From assembly GCA_028287455.1 (NCBI GenBank), contig JAQBPP010000347.1:1-6021 (forward strand): DNA of 6,021 nt, given 5' to 3'. Each line of letters begins with the position of its first letter. The first letter of the stretch is position 1. Below are positions 1-5,737 of this stretch, in pieces. The DNA comes from Bacilli bacterium. GTDB taxonomy: Bacteria > Bacillota > Bacilli > Tumebacillales > JAQBPP01. Below the pieces are notes generated by a model that was not told where the DNA came from, ran no database searches, and saw nothing but the letters and a program-made list of their open reading frames with translations. Position numbers and translations under genes: made by a program.

Positions 1-315
1 CAATTTAAAATGAAAGGCCATCAGGATCGCATTTACGGACCGCGTGGTGGAGCTGAGGGAGGTTTCAACAACAACACGAAAAAGATTACCTTATACGAGG
101 AAGATCAGGTGGAGGAAATTTCTTTGGAAGCCTATTCCTCTTTGCACAAAGAGCAATTTGATTTGTTTGTGAATGCCTTGAATGAAGGGAAACCCGCACC
201 AGTCAGTTTCCAAGCGGGTCGTGATGTACTTGCCGTCACATTAGCTATCTTTAAATCGATCGAAACTGGGCAAATCATTGATTTTCCAGCTTTTTATAAG
301 GAGATTGCACAATGA
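1..315 (+). CDS. Gfo/Idh/MocA family oxidoreductase, C-terminal fragment (5' end outside window)
   Basis: The reading frame is open from the first base and ends at TGA 313-315, giving about 104 residues of a longer protein. Seen: an IYGPRGGAEGGF turn, a strand reading ITLYEEDQ, then KEQFDLFVNALNEGKPAPVS followed by a helix ending FKSIETGQIIDF. This order (short strands, F..FV.A...G.P.P.S, then helix with S..TG) is the usual C-terminal end of Gfo/Idh/MocA proteins, about 330-400 residues long, which oxidise or reduce sugars, inositols or keto-sugars with NAD(P)(H). The Rossmann domain and catalytic EKP motif lie upstream and cannot be checked. The internal ATG at position 10 is not a start, because the frame is already open before it. 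The stop overlaps the next start by four bases (ATGA), so the two proteins are probably translationally coupled and act in one pathway. The substrate is unknown. Confidence 0.85.
   Translation, partial: QFKMKGHQDRIYGPRGGAEGGFNNNTKKITLYEEDQVEEISLEAYSSLHKEQFDLFVNALNEGKPAPVSFQAGRDVLAVTLAIFKSIETGQIIDFPAFYKEIAQ
298..303 (+). promoter_or_regulatory. Ribosome binding site of the first TIM-barrel gene
   Basis: AAGGAG lies inside the end of the oxidoreductase gene, 8 nt before the ATG at 312. It supports that start and the 4-nt overlap between the two genes. Confidence 0.75.
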
Positions 316-1187
316 AGATCGGCTTTTACAATACTTGTGTGTTGCATTGGGACATCGATCGGACTTTTTCCTGGGCCAAGGAGCACGGCTTCGCCGGGGT
401 GGAGCTGCACGGCGGTCCGCGGTTTGAGCATGTCGATTGGCGGGAAATAGCGGCTGGCCGCGGAGTGATCGATCTTCTGAACGCACAGGAAAAATATGGA
501 GTGCAGATCACAGGTTTGATGTTCGGGGCGCTTCCTTTCTTATCCCCGGATCCTGAACTGCGGAAGCGGGCGGCCCTTGGGATCGACACTTTGCTGCGGG
601 CGGCCGCCCGTCTGGAGGTGAAAGTCGTCTCTACGTTTACAGGACGCGATCCGGGAAAATCGATTGAAGAAAATCTTGATTTGTTTGCTGAAGTGTTCCC
701 GGCGATTGCTGCGAAGGCCGAAGAGTACGGAGTGACGCTCGCTTTTGAAAACTGTCCAATGTACGAGTTTTGGCCTCCGGTCTACAATATAGCGGTTTCA
801 CCCTTCATGTGGAAGGAGCTGTTTTCCAGAGTTCCGTCCACAGCGCTGGGATTGAACATCGACCCGTCCCACCTCGTTTGGCAGGGAATCGATTGTGCCC
901 AGGCCGTGCTGGATTTTCGCGACCGTATTGTACTTGCTCAGGCGAAAGATACAGAAGTATTGCCTAATGTACTGCGCACGGAAGGGATGATGACCTGTCG
1001 TTGGTGGCGTCACCGAATCCCAGGACAGGGGGATGTGGATTGGAACGAATTTATTACGGCGCTGCACGAGATCGGCTACAACGGAGTGCTCAGCATTGAG
1101 CACGAAGATCCGATTTGGTCGGGTACGGATGAAAAAGTGGAGAAAGGTCTGCTGCTGGCAAAGCGGCATTTGGAAAACTATCTATAA
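312..1187 (+). CDS. Sugar phosphate isomerase/epimerase (AP endonuclease 2-type TIM barrel) with an altered metal site
   Basis: This is a 291-residue protein of the xylose isomerase-like TIM-barrel superfamily (relatives include IolE, IolI and tagatose 3-epimerase), the usual length for the family. Seen: strand 1 IGFYNT, then GFAGVELHG, LAFENCP with Glu146, NIDPSH with Asp184 and His187, QAKDTE at 210-215, PGQGDVDW near residue 235, and SIEHEDP with Glu263. In the family the divalent metal is held by Glu, Asp, His and Glu. Asp184 to residue 210 is 26 residues, as between Asp185 and His211 in D-tagatose 3-epimerase, but residue 210 is Gln (CAG) instead of His. The PG.GDVDW and S.EHEDP motifs are common among catabolic sugar isomerases of this family. 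The ATG has a good ribosome site and overlaps the upstream oxidoreductase stop, a frequent pairing in inositol, keto-sugar and glycoside pathways. It may be an epimerase, isomerase, dehydratase or beta-eliminase; the sequence does not decide which. Confidence 0.85.
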   Translation: MKIGFYNTCVLHWDIDRTFSWAKEHGFAGVELHGGPRFEHVDWREIAAGRGVIDLLNAQEKYGVQITGLMFGALPFLSPDPELRKRAALGIDTLLRAAARLEVKVVSTFTGRDPGKSIEENLDLFAEVFPAIAAKAEEYGVTLAFENCPMYEFWPPVYNIAVSPFMWKELFSRVPSTALGLNIDPSHLVWQGIDCAQAVLDFRDRIVLAQAKDTEVLPNVLRTEGMMTCRWWRHRIPGQGDVDWNEFITALHEIGYNGVLSIEHEDPIWSGTDEKVEKGLLLAKRHLENYL

Positions 1188-1200
1188 ATAACGCTCAACT

Positions 1201-1207
1201 GGAGGTG
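1201..1207 (+). promoter_or_regulatory. Ribosome binding site that sets the isomerase start at ATG 1214
   Basis: GGAGGTG at 1201-1207 is an almost ideal Shine-Dalgarno sequence with a 6-nt gap to ATG 1214. The in-frame GTG at 1205 is part of this site and so is an unlikely start. Confidence 0.8.
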
Positions 1208-1213
1208 AAATCA

Positions 1214-2551
1214 ATGGATGTGAAAGTCGCTTATTTTCCGATCGGGCGAAAGACGTTCGATATGGAAACAGCTCAACGTTATTACGAGGAGTCTAAAGAA
1301 ATACTGAAGCAATTGCACCCGGGTACTTATGTGGCGTCCACGATTTTGACATCTGTGGAGGAACTGCAGGAAGAGATTCATGGCCGCATGCCAGAACAAC
1401 TTGATCTGGTGTTGTTTCAGATGGCGACCTTTGCCGATGCCGAGTTTGTTTTGGAAGTGATGAAGCACTACAGCTGTCCGATCGTCGTTTGGTCGGTTCG
1501 CGAGCCAGCCGTAGGCGGGAGGCTGCGGTTGAATTCGCTCACTGGTGGAAACAGCTCCTGTCATGCACTCCGATACTACGAACGCCCATATGATTTTCTG
1601 TATGGTAATCCAACGGAAGTACAAGTGATGCAAACACTGAAGTGCAAGATAGCCGCACTGCAGACAAAACGGAAACTTGCTGAGCTTGTTGTAGGGATTG
1701 TAGGTGAACATCCTAATGGTTTCTTCTTCTCCGGAGCAGACGAAATGGAACTGCACAAAAAATTGGGAGTGCGGATGCGACATTTGGATTTGCCTGATCT
1801 TTTTCGAAAATCATTGGAAGTTCCACCGGAATTGTGGAAGCCGATGGTGGAATCTGCCGCTTCGAAGGTAATTGGTCTAAGTAAAGAGGATGAAACGGTG
1901 ATAAAATTTGCCAAATTCTCCTCTTATCTGCGCAAACATTTAGAAGAGAACGATATGCGAGCAGTTGCAGTACGCTGCTGGCCAGACTTTTTCAATGAAT
2001 TTGGTGCAGCTGCCTGCTCCACACTCTCGCAATTCATTGAAGACGGTCTCGTCTCGTCCTGCGAGTCAGATATCCATGGAGTGATTTCCATGTACATTCA
2101 GCAGGAGCTAAGTGGTGGCAAACCGCCGTACCTTGGCGATCTGGTTTCGCTAAACGAAGAGCGAAACAGCGTTACCTTCTGGCACTGCGGTGCCGGAGCG
2201 TATTCCTTGGCTGACCCGGCGACAGGCGCCAAGGCAGGGAAGCATCCAAACCGGGGTATCGGGTTCACATTGGAATTTGAATTGAAGCCGGGGCAGGTGA
2301 CAATCTGCCGGCTCGGCAAAACCAGCAGTGGCTATCGCATGCTGATCATGAGGGGTGAGGCATTAGGCGGACCGCAAAAATTTTCCGGCACTAGCGGGGA
2401 AGTGAAATTATCGGCTAATGCCAAAGACGTCGTACAAAGTTTGATGCGGGACGGATTCGAACCTCATTATTCTCTCGTTTACAGTGATATCGTCAATGAA
2501 TTACAGGAGCTGTGCCGTCACCTACAAATCGAAACCGTAACTTATTTGTAA
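1214..2551 (+). CDS. L-fucose/L-arabinose isomerase-like protein
   Basis: The 445-residue protein resembles the L-fucose/L-arabinose isomerase superfamily, which interconverts aldoses and ketoses with a divalent metal. Seen: an N-terminal alpha/beta start VKVAYFPIGR; a segment LVLFQMATFADAEFV then PIVVWSVREP and GGRLRLNSLTGGN, a signature of this group's N-terminal domains; AVRCWPDFFNEFG; SSCESDIHG with Glu284 and Asp286; YLGDLVSLN with Asp309; and FWHCGAGA with His324, followed by a beta-rich C-terminal domain. Glu284 and Asp309 are spaced much like the metal ligands Glu337 and Asp361 of E. coli FucI, so they are likely ligands. His324 is a possible third. It is shorter than FucI (about 590 residues) and AraA (about 500), so it belongs to the loosely defined related group rather than to either enzyme. 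The gap from the previous gene is 26 nt. Its place just before a phosphofructokinase-like gene suggests that it makes the ketose later phosphorylated. Substrate unknown. Confidence 0.8.
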   Translation: MDVKVAYFPIGRKTFDMETAQRYYEESKEILKQLHPGTYVASTILTSVEELQEEIHGRMPEQLDLVLFQMATFADAEFVLEVMKHYSCPIVVWSVREPAVGGRLRLNSLTGGNSSCHALRYYERPYDFLYGNPTEVQVMQTLKCKIAALQTKRKLAELVVGIVGEHPNGFFFSGADEMELHKKLGVRMRHLDLPDLFRKSLEVPPELWKPMVESAASKVIGLSKEDETVIKFAKFSSYLRKHLEENDMRAVAVRCWPDFFNEFGAAACSTLSQFIEDGLVSSCESDIHGVISMYIQQELSGGKPPYLGDLVSLNEERNSVTFWHCGAGAYSLADPATGAKAGKHPNRGIGFTLEFELKPGQVTICRLGKTSSGYRMLIMRGEALGGPQKFSGTSGEVKLSANAKDVVQSLMRDGFEPHYSLVYSDIVNELQELCRHLQIETVTYL

Positions 2552-2563
2552 GGGTGGAGGCAT

Positions 2564-3778
2564 ATGGAAAAAGTAAAAGTAGCCATTGGTCAGGCAGGCG
2601 GTCCTACTGCTGTTATAAATGCAAGCCTGGCTGGATTTGTAGAGGCTGCCGCGTTAAACTGCAAGGTTTTCGCCATTGAATGTGGTTTCCAGGGATTAGT
2701 GGAAAATCGATTGTTTGAAATTGATCGGAGAATTTTTCGAACTATTGTGAGGAATCAAAACGTACCAGGGGCATATCTTGGTTCTGGCCGTTGGCCGATG
2801 ACAGAGGAACTATTTCAAAAGTGCATCGTGAATTTACGTTCCAGAGATATTCATTTCCTAGTGATGATTGGCGGCAACGGTACGATGTGGGCTTGCCGAC
2901 AGTTGGAGCTTGCGTCAGCCAAGTTGAACTACGAATTGGCGGTCGTCGGCATCCCGAAAACAGTGGATAACGACATCCCGCATACCGATCATTCACCTGG
3001 TTTTGGCAGTGCAGCCCGCTATGTAGCCATGACTGTAAGGGATATAGGCCGGGATTTACAGTCGATGTGCAATTTCGAAACAGTACGTATTCTTGAAACG
3101 ATGGGCCGTAATGTCGGCTGGTTGGCTGCTGCAGGGGGCATGTTGAAGAACCGGCCGGAGGATCCGCCGCATTTGATTTATGTACCTGAGCAGCCATTTA
3201 ACGTGGAGGCATTCCTGCGTGATACCGAGCGGATAGTGACTGATATTGGATATGCAGTCGTCGTTGTCAGCGAGGGGATCCGTGACAGTAATGACCGAGT
3301 TCTGTCTGAACTAAAACTATATGAAGGACAGAATCGTCAGGTACTTGGAGGAGCCAGCCAATATTTGGCCCAGCAGGTAAGTGAGCAGTTGGGTTACCCG
3401 AGCCGCGCGGAAATGCTGGGGATGAACCAGCGCTGCTTCGCACCGTGTGTTTCTTCGCAGGACCGCTTGGAAGCAAAACATGTTGGGAAAAAAGCAGCTG
3501 AGTGGCTTTGGAAAGTGGAGGGGCGCATGCTTAACCTCCAACGTGTTTCATCGACCTGCGAGTTGTACACATACGATATTGGGAGTGTACCGTTGGCAGA
3601 CATAGCAGTGTCAGAAAAACAAATTCCAACGGCGTTCCTGTCTGACGGTGCCGATTCAACGCTGTCAGTGAATCCCGAGTTTTATGCTTGGTTGAACCCG
3701 CTTGTGGGGAAACGGATTGGACTATATCCACCTGTACGAATGGTATCACAAGGGAATCGGGATACAGGAAGCACATAG
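2564..3778 (+). CDS. 6-phosphofructokinase family protein, PPi-type features
   Basis: The 404-residue protein belongs to the PfkA family, whose members phosphorylate fructose 6-phosphate or a related ketose phosphate at C1 using ATP or pyrophosphate. Seen: N-terminal AIGQAGGPTAVINASL; phosphate loop IGGNGT with Asn105 and Gly106; PKTVDNDIPHTD with Lys132, Asp135 (catalytic base position) and Asp137; ETMGRNVGWLAA at 178-189; YVPEQPF with Glu209; and LGMNQR near residue 285 followed by an S..D...A..VG.KA helix. Lys in PKT, the MGR.VGWLA segment and PEQPF are typical of pyrophosphate-dependent enzymes. Gly106 is what ATP enzymes carry, since PPi enzymes usually have Asp there. Asn105 replaces the Asp of the usual GGDGS loop. 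The donor therefore cannot be assigned with certainty. GGAGG lies only 3 nt before the ATG; the overlapping AGGGTGG at 2551-2557 gives a better 6-nt gap. The gene follows the isomerase by 12 nt. An extra PFK within a sugar operon suggests a dedicated ketose phosphate kinase. Confidence 0.85.
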   Translation: MEKVKVAIGQAGGPTAVINASLAGFVEAAALNCKVFAIECGFQGLVENRLFEIDRRIFRTIVRNQNVPGAYLGSGRWPMTEELFQKCIVNLRSRDIHFLVMIGGNGTMWACRQLELASAKLNYELAVVGIPKTVDNDIPHTDHSPGFGSAARYVAMTVRDIGRDLQSMCNFETVRILETMGRNVGWLAAAGGMLKNRPEDPPHLIYVPEQPFNVEAFLRDTERIVTDIGYAVVVVSEGIRDSNDRVLSELKLYEGQNRQVLGGASQYLAQQVSEQLGYPSRAEMLGMNQRCFAPCVSSQDRLEAKHVGKKAAEWLWKVEGRMLNLQRVSSTCELYTYDIGSVPLADIAVSEKQIPTAFLSDGADSTLSVNPEFYAWLNPLVGKRIGLYPPVRMVSQGNRDTGST

Positions 3779-3806
3779 AAAGGGGCTGCTGCGCTTGCAA
3801 GACAAA

Positions 3807-3812
3807 TGGAGG
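3807..3812 (+). promoter_or_regulatory. Ribosome binding site of the M24-fold gene
   Basis: TGGAGG with a 6-nt gap to GTG 3819 is the best ribosome site near the start of this frame. A weaker AAGGGG ending at 3785 could instead serve TTG 3795, and a TTG at 3702 lies inside the phosphofructokinase gene without any clear site. Confidence 0.5.
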
Positions 3813-3818
3813 CATCTG

Positions 3819-4847
3819 GTGGAGAAATACGAGAATGTGCTGATTGAACGGCAGGAAAACTTTTCACTGCTCTGCGGTGGACGGGGTCACATCAACCTGG
3901 CTTCTGAAAAAGCCTGCGGAGCTTTGCTGCTGCAACCGGGACGGCAAACTCTGATCAGCAACAATATTGAAATTTACCGGCTGTTACAGGAAGAGGCCGA
4001 CACGGCGGGGGACTGGGAAATTCGCTTCTTTCCCTGGCAGGAAGACCATCTGCGGGCCGAACTATTAAATGAACTGACAGGCGGACAGTCCTTCGTGACC
4101 GATCAACAGATCGCCGGGGAAATGGTGGAACTGCGCACCGTGCTATCAGTGAAAGAAATCGCTTTGGCACGGGAATTAGGGGAAACGACTGCTGAAGGTT
4201 TGGGGCGAGTGTGCGGGGAAATTCGCAAAGGCATGACTGAGTATGAAGTGGCCGGCAGAGTTGCTCAAACGTTTATATCCCAAGGCATTGATCCGATTGT
4301 CAACCTCGTAGGCAGCGACGAGCGCTTGCTGAAGTACAGGCATTTTCTGCCCACGGATCGGACGATCGAAAAGAGCGTCATTCTCTCTGTGGTAACCCGC
4401 TATAAAGGATTGGCTGTCAGCGCTACCCGCAGTGTGCATTTTGGCCCAATGGATGACGAAATCAAACAGAAAGCGGCGGCGGTCCGCCGCATCGATGCGA
4501 ATCTCACCGCGCATACAGAGGCCGGTCAAGTGTACAGTGATTTGTTCAATCGGCTTGTGCAGTGGTATGGCGAGGCTGGATATCCAGAGGAATGGAAAAA
4601 CCACCACCAGGGAGGGTTGGCTGGTTATTTGCCGAGAGAGGAACGGCTGCTGCCAGGTTCGCCCAGTGTGATTAAGCAAAACCAATTGTTTGCCTGGAAT
4701 CCGAGCCTGCCGGGGGCCAAATCAGAGGATACGCTCCTGGTAACCGACAATGGGCCGGAGATTTTGACCAGCTGGGGCAATTTTCCACATGAGGAAATAT
4801 CGCTTAATGGAAAAGTGATTCGGAAAACTACTTGTCTCATCCGTTAA
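3819..4847 (+). CDS. Creatinase/aminopeptidase P-fold (M24) protein lacking the metal-binding Asp pair
   Basis: The protein has about 342 residues from GTG 3819, or 350 from TTG 3795. The extra eight residues would complete a first helix seen in relatives, so the start is uncertain. Seen: an N-terminal creatinase-like domain with ENFSLLCGGRGHINLAS; a linker ELRTVLSVKEIALARELG; then the pita-bread domain with GMTEYEVAGRVAQTF, VTRYKGLAVSATRSVHFGP, HHQGGLAGYLPRE, NQLFAWNPSLPGAKSEDT and TDNGPEILT. Metal-dependent M24 peptidases hold two metals with Asp, Asp, His, Glu and Glu. The His (HHQGG), the Glu (KSEDT) and the last Glu (GPEIL) are present. The two Asp positions of the usual D.GA.Y.GY.SD.TR motif read Val and Ser. 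It is thus probably not a metallopeptidase; creatinase itself is a metal-free hydrolase with this fold. It lies 40 nt after the phosphofructokinase gene, inside a sugar operon, so it may hydrolyse a C-N or other bond in a pathway compound, or be regulatory. Function unknown. Confidence 0.75.
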   Translation: MEKYENVLIERQENFSLLCGGRGHINLASEKACGALLLQPGRQTLISNNIEIYRLLQEEADTAGDWEIRFFPWQEDHLRAELLNELTGGQSFVTDQQIAGEMVELRTVLSVKEIALARELGETTAEGLGRVCGEIRKGMTEYEVAGRVAQTFISQGIDPIVNLVGSDERLLKYRHFLPTDRTIEKSVILSVVTRYKGLAVSATRSVHFGPMDDEIKQKAAAVRRIDANLTAHTEAGQVYSDLFNRLVQWYGEAGYPEEWKNHHQGGLAGYLPREERLLPGSPSVIKQNQLFAWNPSLPGAKSEDTLLVTDNGPEILTSWGNFPHEEISLNGKVIRKTTCLIR

Positions 4848-4867
4848 CAGAACGAAAACAGCTTGAA

Positions 4868-4873
4868 AAGGGG
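4868..4873 (+). promoter_or_regulatory. Ribosome binding site that sets the second TIM-barrel start at ATG 4883
   Basis: AAGGGG lies 9 nt before ATG 4883. The earlier in-frame TTG at 4832 is inside the preceding gene, has no ribosome site, and would add residues that do not fit the family's N-terminus. Confidence 0.55.
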
Positions 4874-4882
4874 ATAGGAAAA

Positions 4883-5620
4883 ATGACGGCACCGAAAATC
4901 GCAATTCAGGCAAGAGTATTTGGATTGGAACGGGTTGCAGAGGAGTATCCGCAAGTGTTTAATGAAATGCTCGAGGCGGGATACGCGGGGGCAGAAGTCC
5001 GTTCGTCGCTGCTCGACGACCCAGACGCAATGCTCCGCTGTTTGGCGGAGCGGCCTGCGTTTACGCTGCTCGCCCTGCATACGAATTTAAAATCATTCGA
5101 CACGGATGATCGGAAGGAAGTTCTGCAGAAGCTGCTGGAACGAATGAACCGGGCAGGCAGCAAGTATTTGCTGGTAAGCATGGGCCGCGAGGCGGATGTT
5201 CATAAATGGTTCCAACTGGCTGCCGAGATCTCCGAGCAGTGCGCCGAGGCTCAAATACAGTTTTGTTACCATAACCATGCCGGGGAATTTGCAAATGGGG
5301 ATCAATTTTTTGATGAATTGACCGGACAATACAAGGTTGCGCTGGCCGCCGACCTCGCTTGGGTTCATCGTGCGGGCCGCAATGTAGTCGAATTCGTCGA
5401 CCGTTATGCCGATGCGATCCAATATGTCCATGTGAAAGATACAAAGGGTGAACAGTGGAAGGAACTGGGCGAAGGGGAGGTCAACCTGAAGCCGATTCTG
5501 GAGCGGGTAACAGCATTGAATTTGCCGTGGTGGACCGTGGAGCAGGACTCCACCGATCAGGAACCTCTTCTAAGTGCAACAATCAGCAGAACCTATCTGA
5601 AAAAGGAATTCGATTTTTAA
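4883..5620 (+). CDS. Sugar phosphate isomerase/epimerase (TIM barrel), complete metal site
   Basis: The 245-residue protein is a second, clearly different member of the xylose isomerase-like TIM-barrel superfamily, slightly short for the family (250-290). Seen: strand 1 KIAIQARVFGL, then AGYAGAEVRSS, LLALHTNLKSF, FCYHNHAGEF with His130 and Glu135, AADLAWVHRAG with Asp157, YVHVKDTKGEQW with His183 and Lys185, LGEGEVNLKPIL, and WTVEQDSTDQEPLLS with Glu220. Glu135, Asp157, His183 and Glu220 fit the four metal ligands, and the Asp-to-His distance is again 26. The YHNH..EF, W...AG, VH.KD, GEG.V and EQD motifs are those of the group annotated as sugar phosphate isomerase/epimerase, found beside Gfo/Idh/MocA oxidoreductases. 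In known pathways such proteins act as keto-sugar isomerases, dehydratases (IolE-like) or eliminases of 3-keto glycosides. The gap from the M24-fold gene is 35 nt, so it is the last gene of the operon before the longer spacer. Exact reaction unknown. Confidence 0.87.
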   Translation: MTAPKIAIQARVFGLERVAEEYPQVFNEMLEAGYAGAEVRSSLLDDPDAMLRCLAERPAFTLLALHTNLKSFDTDDRKEVLQKLLERMNRAGSKYLLVSMGREADVHKWFQLAAEISEQCAEAQIQFCYHNHAGEFANGDQFFDELTGQYKVALAADLAWVHRAGRNVVEFVDRYADAIQYVHVKDTKGEQWKELGEGEVNLKPILERVTALNLPWWTVEQDSTDQEPLLSATISRTYLKKEFDF

Positions 5621-5687
5621 ATTTCAATCTTGATAAACATTGCTTTGTGCTGAAATTGCTCGGTTGCCTGTAGCTTTAGCTTGGTAT

Positions 5688-5716
5688 TTGAAACCGCTTT
5701 CTGACGTGTTTTCAAT
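5688..5716 (+). promoter_or_regulatory. Candidate sigma-A promoter for the lipoprotein gene
   Basis: A -35 box TTGAAA (5688-5693, 5 of 6 matches) and a -10 box TTCAAT (5711-5716, 4 of 6) are separated by 17 nt. Transcription would start near 5723, immediately before the ribosome site, leaving a leader of about 15 nt. It would separate transporter transcription from the enzyme operon upstream. The -10 box is imperfect, so this is tentative. No rho-independent terminator was seen between 5621 and 5687, so read-through from upstream is also possible. Confidence 0.4.
5689..5702 (+). promoter_or_regulatory. Candidate cre site (CcpA operator)
   Basis: TGAAACCGCTTTCT matches the ideal palindromic cre TGAAAGCGCTTTCA at 12 of 14 bases. 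With the preceding T it also fits the broader Bacillus consensus WTGNAANCGNWNNCW at every fixed position. It lies in the only long intergenic gap, 36-49 nt before the lipoprotein start, and overlaps the candidate -35 box, which fits repression. Inference: when a preferred sugar is present, CcpA would shut off the transporter. A pathway-specific LacI-family regulator could bind a similar palindrome. Confidence 0.65.
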
Positions 5717-5723
5717 TACTTAT

Positions 5724-5732
5724 GGGGGGGTG
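5724..5732 (+). promoter_or_regulatory. G-rich ribosome binding site of the lipoprotein gene
   Basis: A run of seven G followed by TG, ending 5 nt before ATG 5738, serves as the ribosome site. It lacks the A of the usual AGGAGG but pairs well with the CCUCC end of 16S rRNA through G-C and G-U pairs. Confidence 0.5.
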
Positions 5733-5737
5733 TTCTG

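Noticed and set aside
241..486. Minus-strand open frame, 81 residues
   Set aside because: It is antisense to two well-supported genes, rich in Arg/Ser/Pro as reverse-frame shadows are, and shows no recognisable motif.
597..610. Perfect 14-bp GC palindrome (CGGGCGGCCGCCCG), possible operator or terminator stem
   Set aside because: It lies within the coding sequence for an Arg/Ala-rich helix of the TIM barrel, has no loop and no T-run after it. Repeated GCG/GCC alanine codons explain it.
1211..1783. Minus-strand open frame, 190 residues
   Set aside because: It lies opposite the isomerase gene, whose motifs are clear on the + strand. No ribosome site or domain was seen in the reverse frame.
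4476..4490. GC inverted repeat that could form a hairpin
   Set aside because: It is inside the M24-fold gene, in Ala/Arg codons, with no T-tract. There is no sign of termination or attenuation.
4176..4685. Minus-strand open frame, 169 residues
   Set aside because: It mirrors the M24-fold gene, and its composition has no recognisable family pattern.
5630..5657. Alternative promoter TTGATA with GAAATT
   Set aside because: The -10 box matches at only 3 of 6 positions with a 16-nt gap. The downstream pair at 5688-5716 fits better.
5455..5673. Plus-strand open frame running past the end of the second TIM barrel
   Set aside because: It is out of frame with a strongly supported gene for most of its length, has no ribosome site and shows no motif.
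5621..5687. Possible terminator after the second TIM barrel
   Set aside because: Only 4-bp repeats such as CAAT/ATTG and AGCT/AGCT occur, with no stable GC stem and no T-run.
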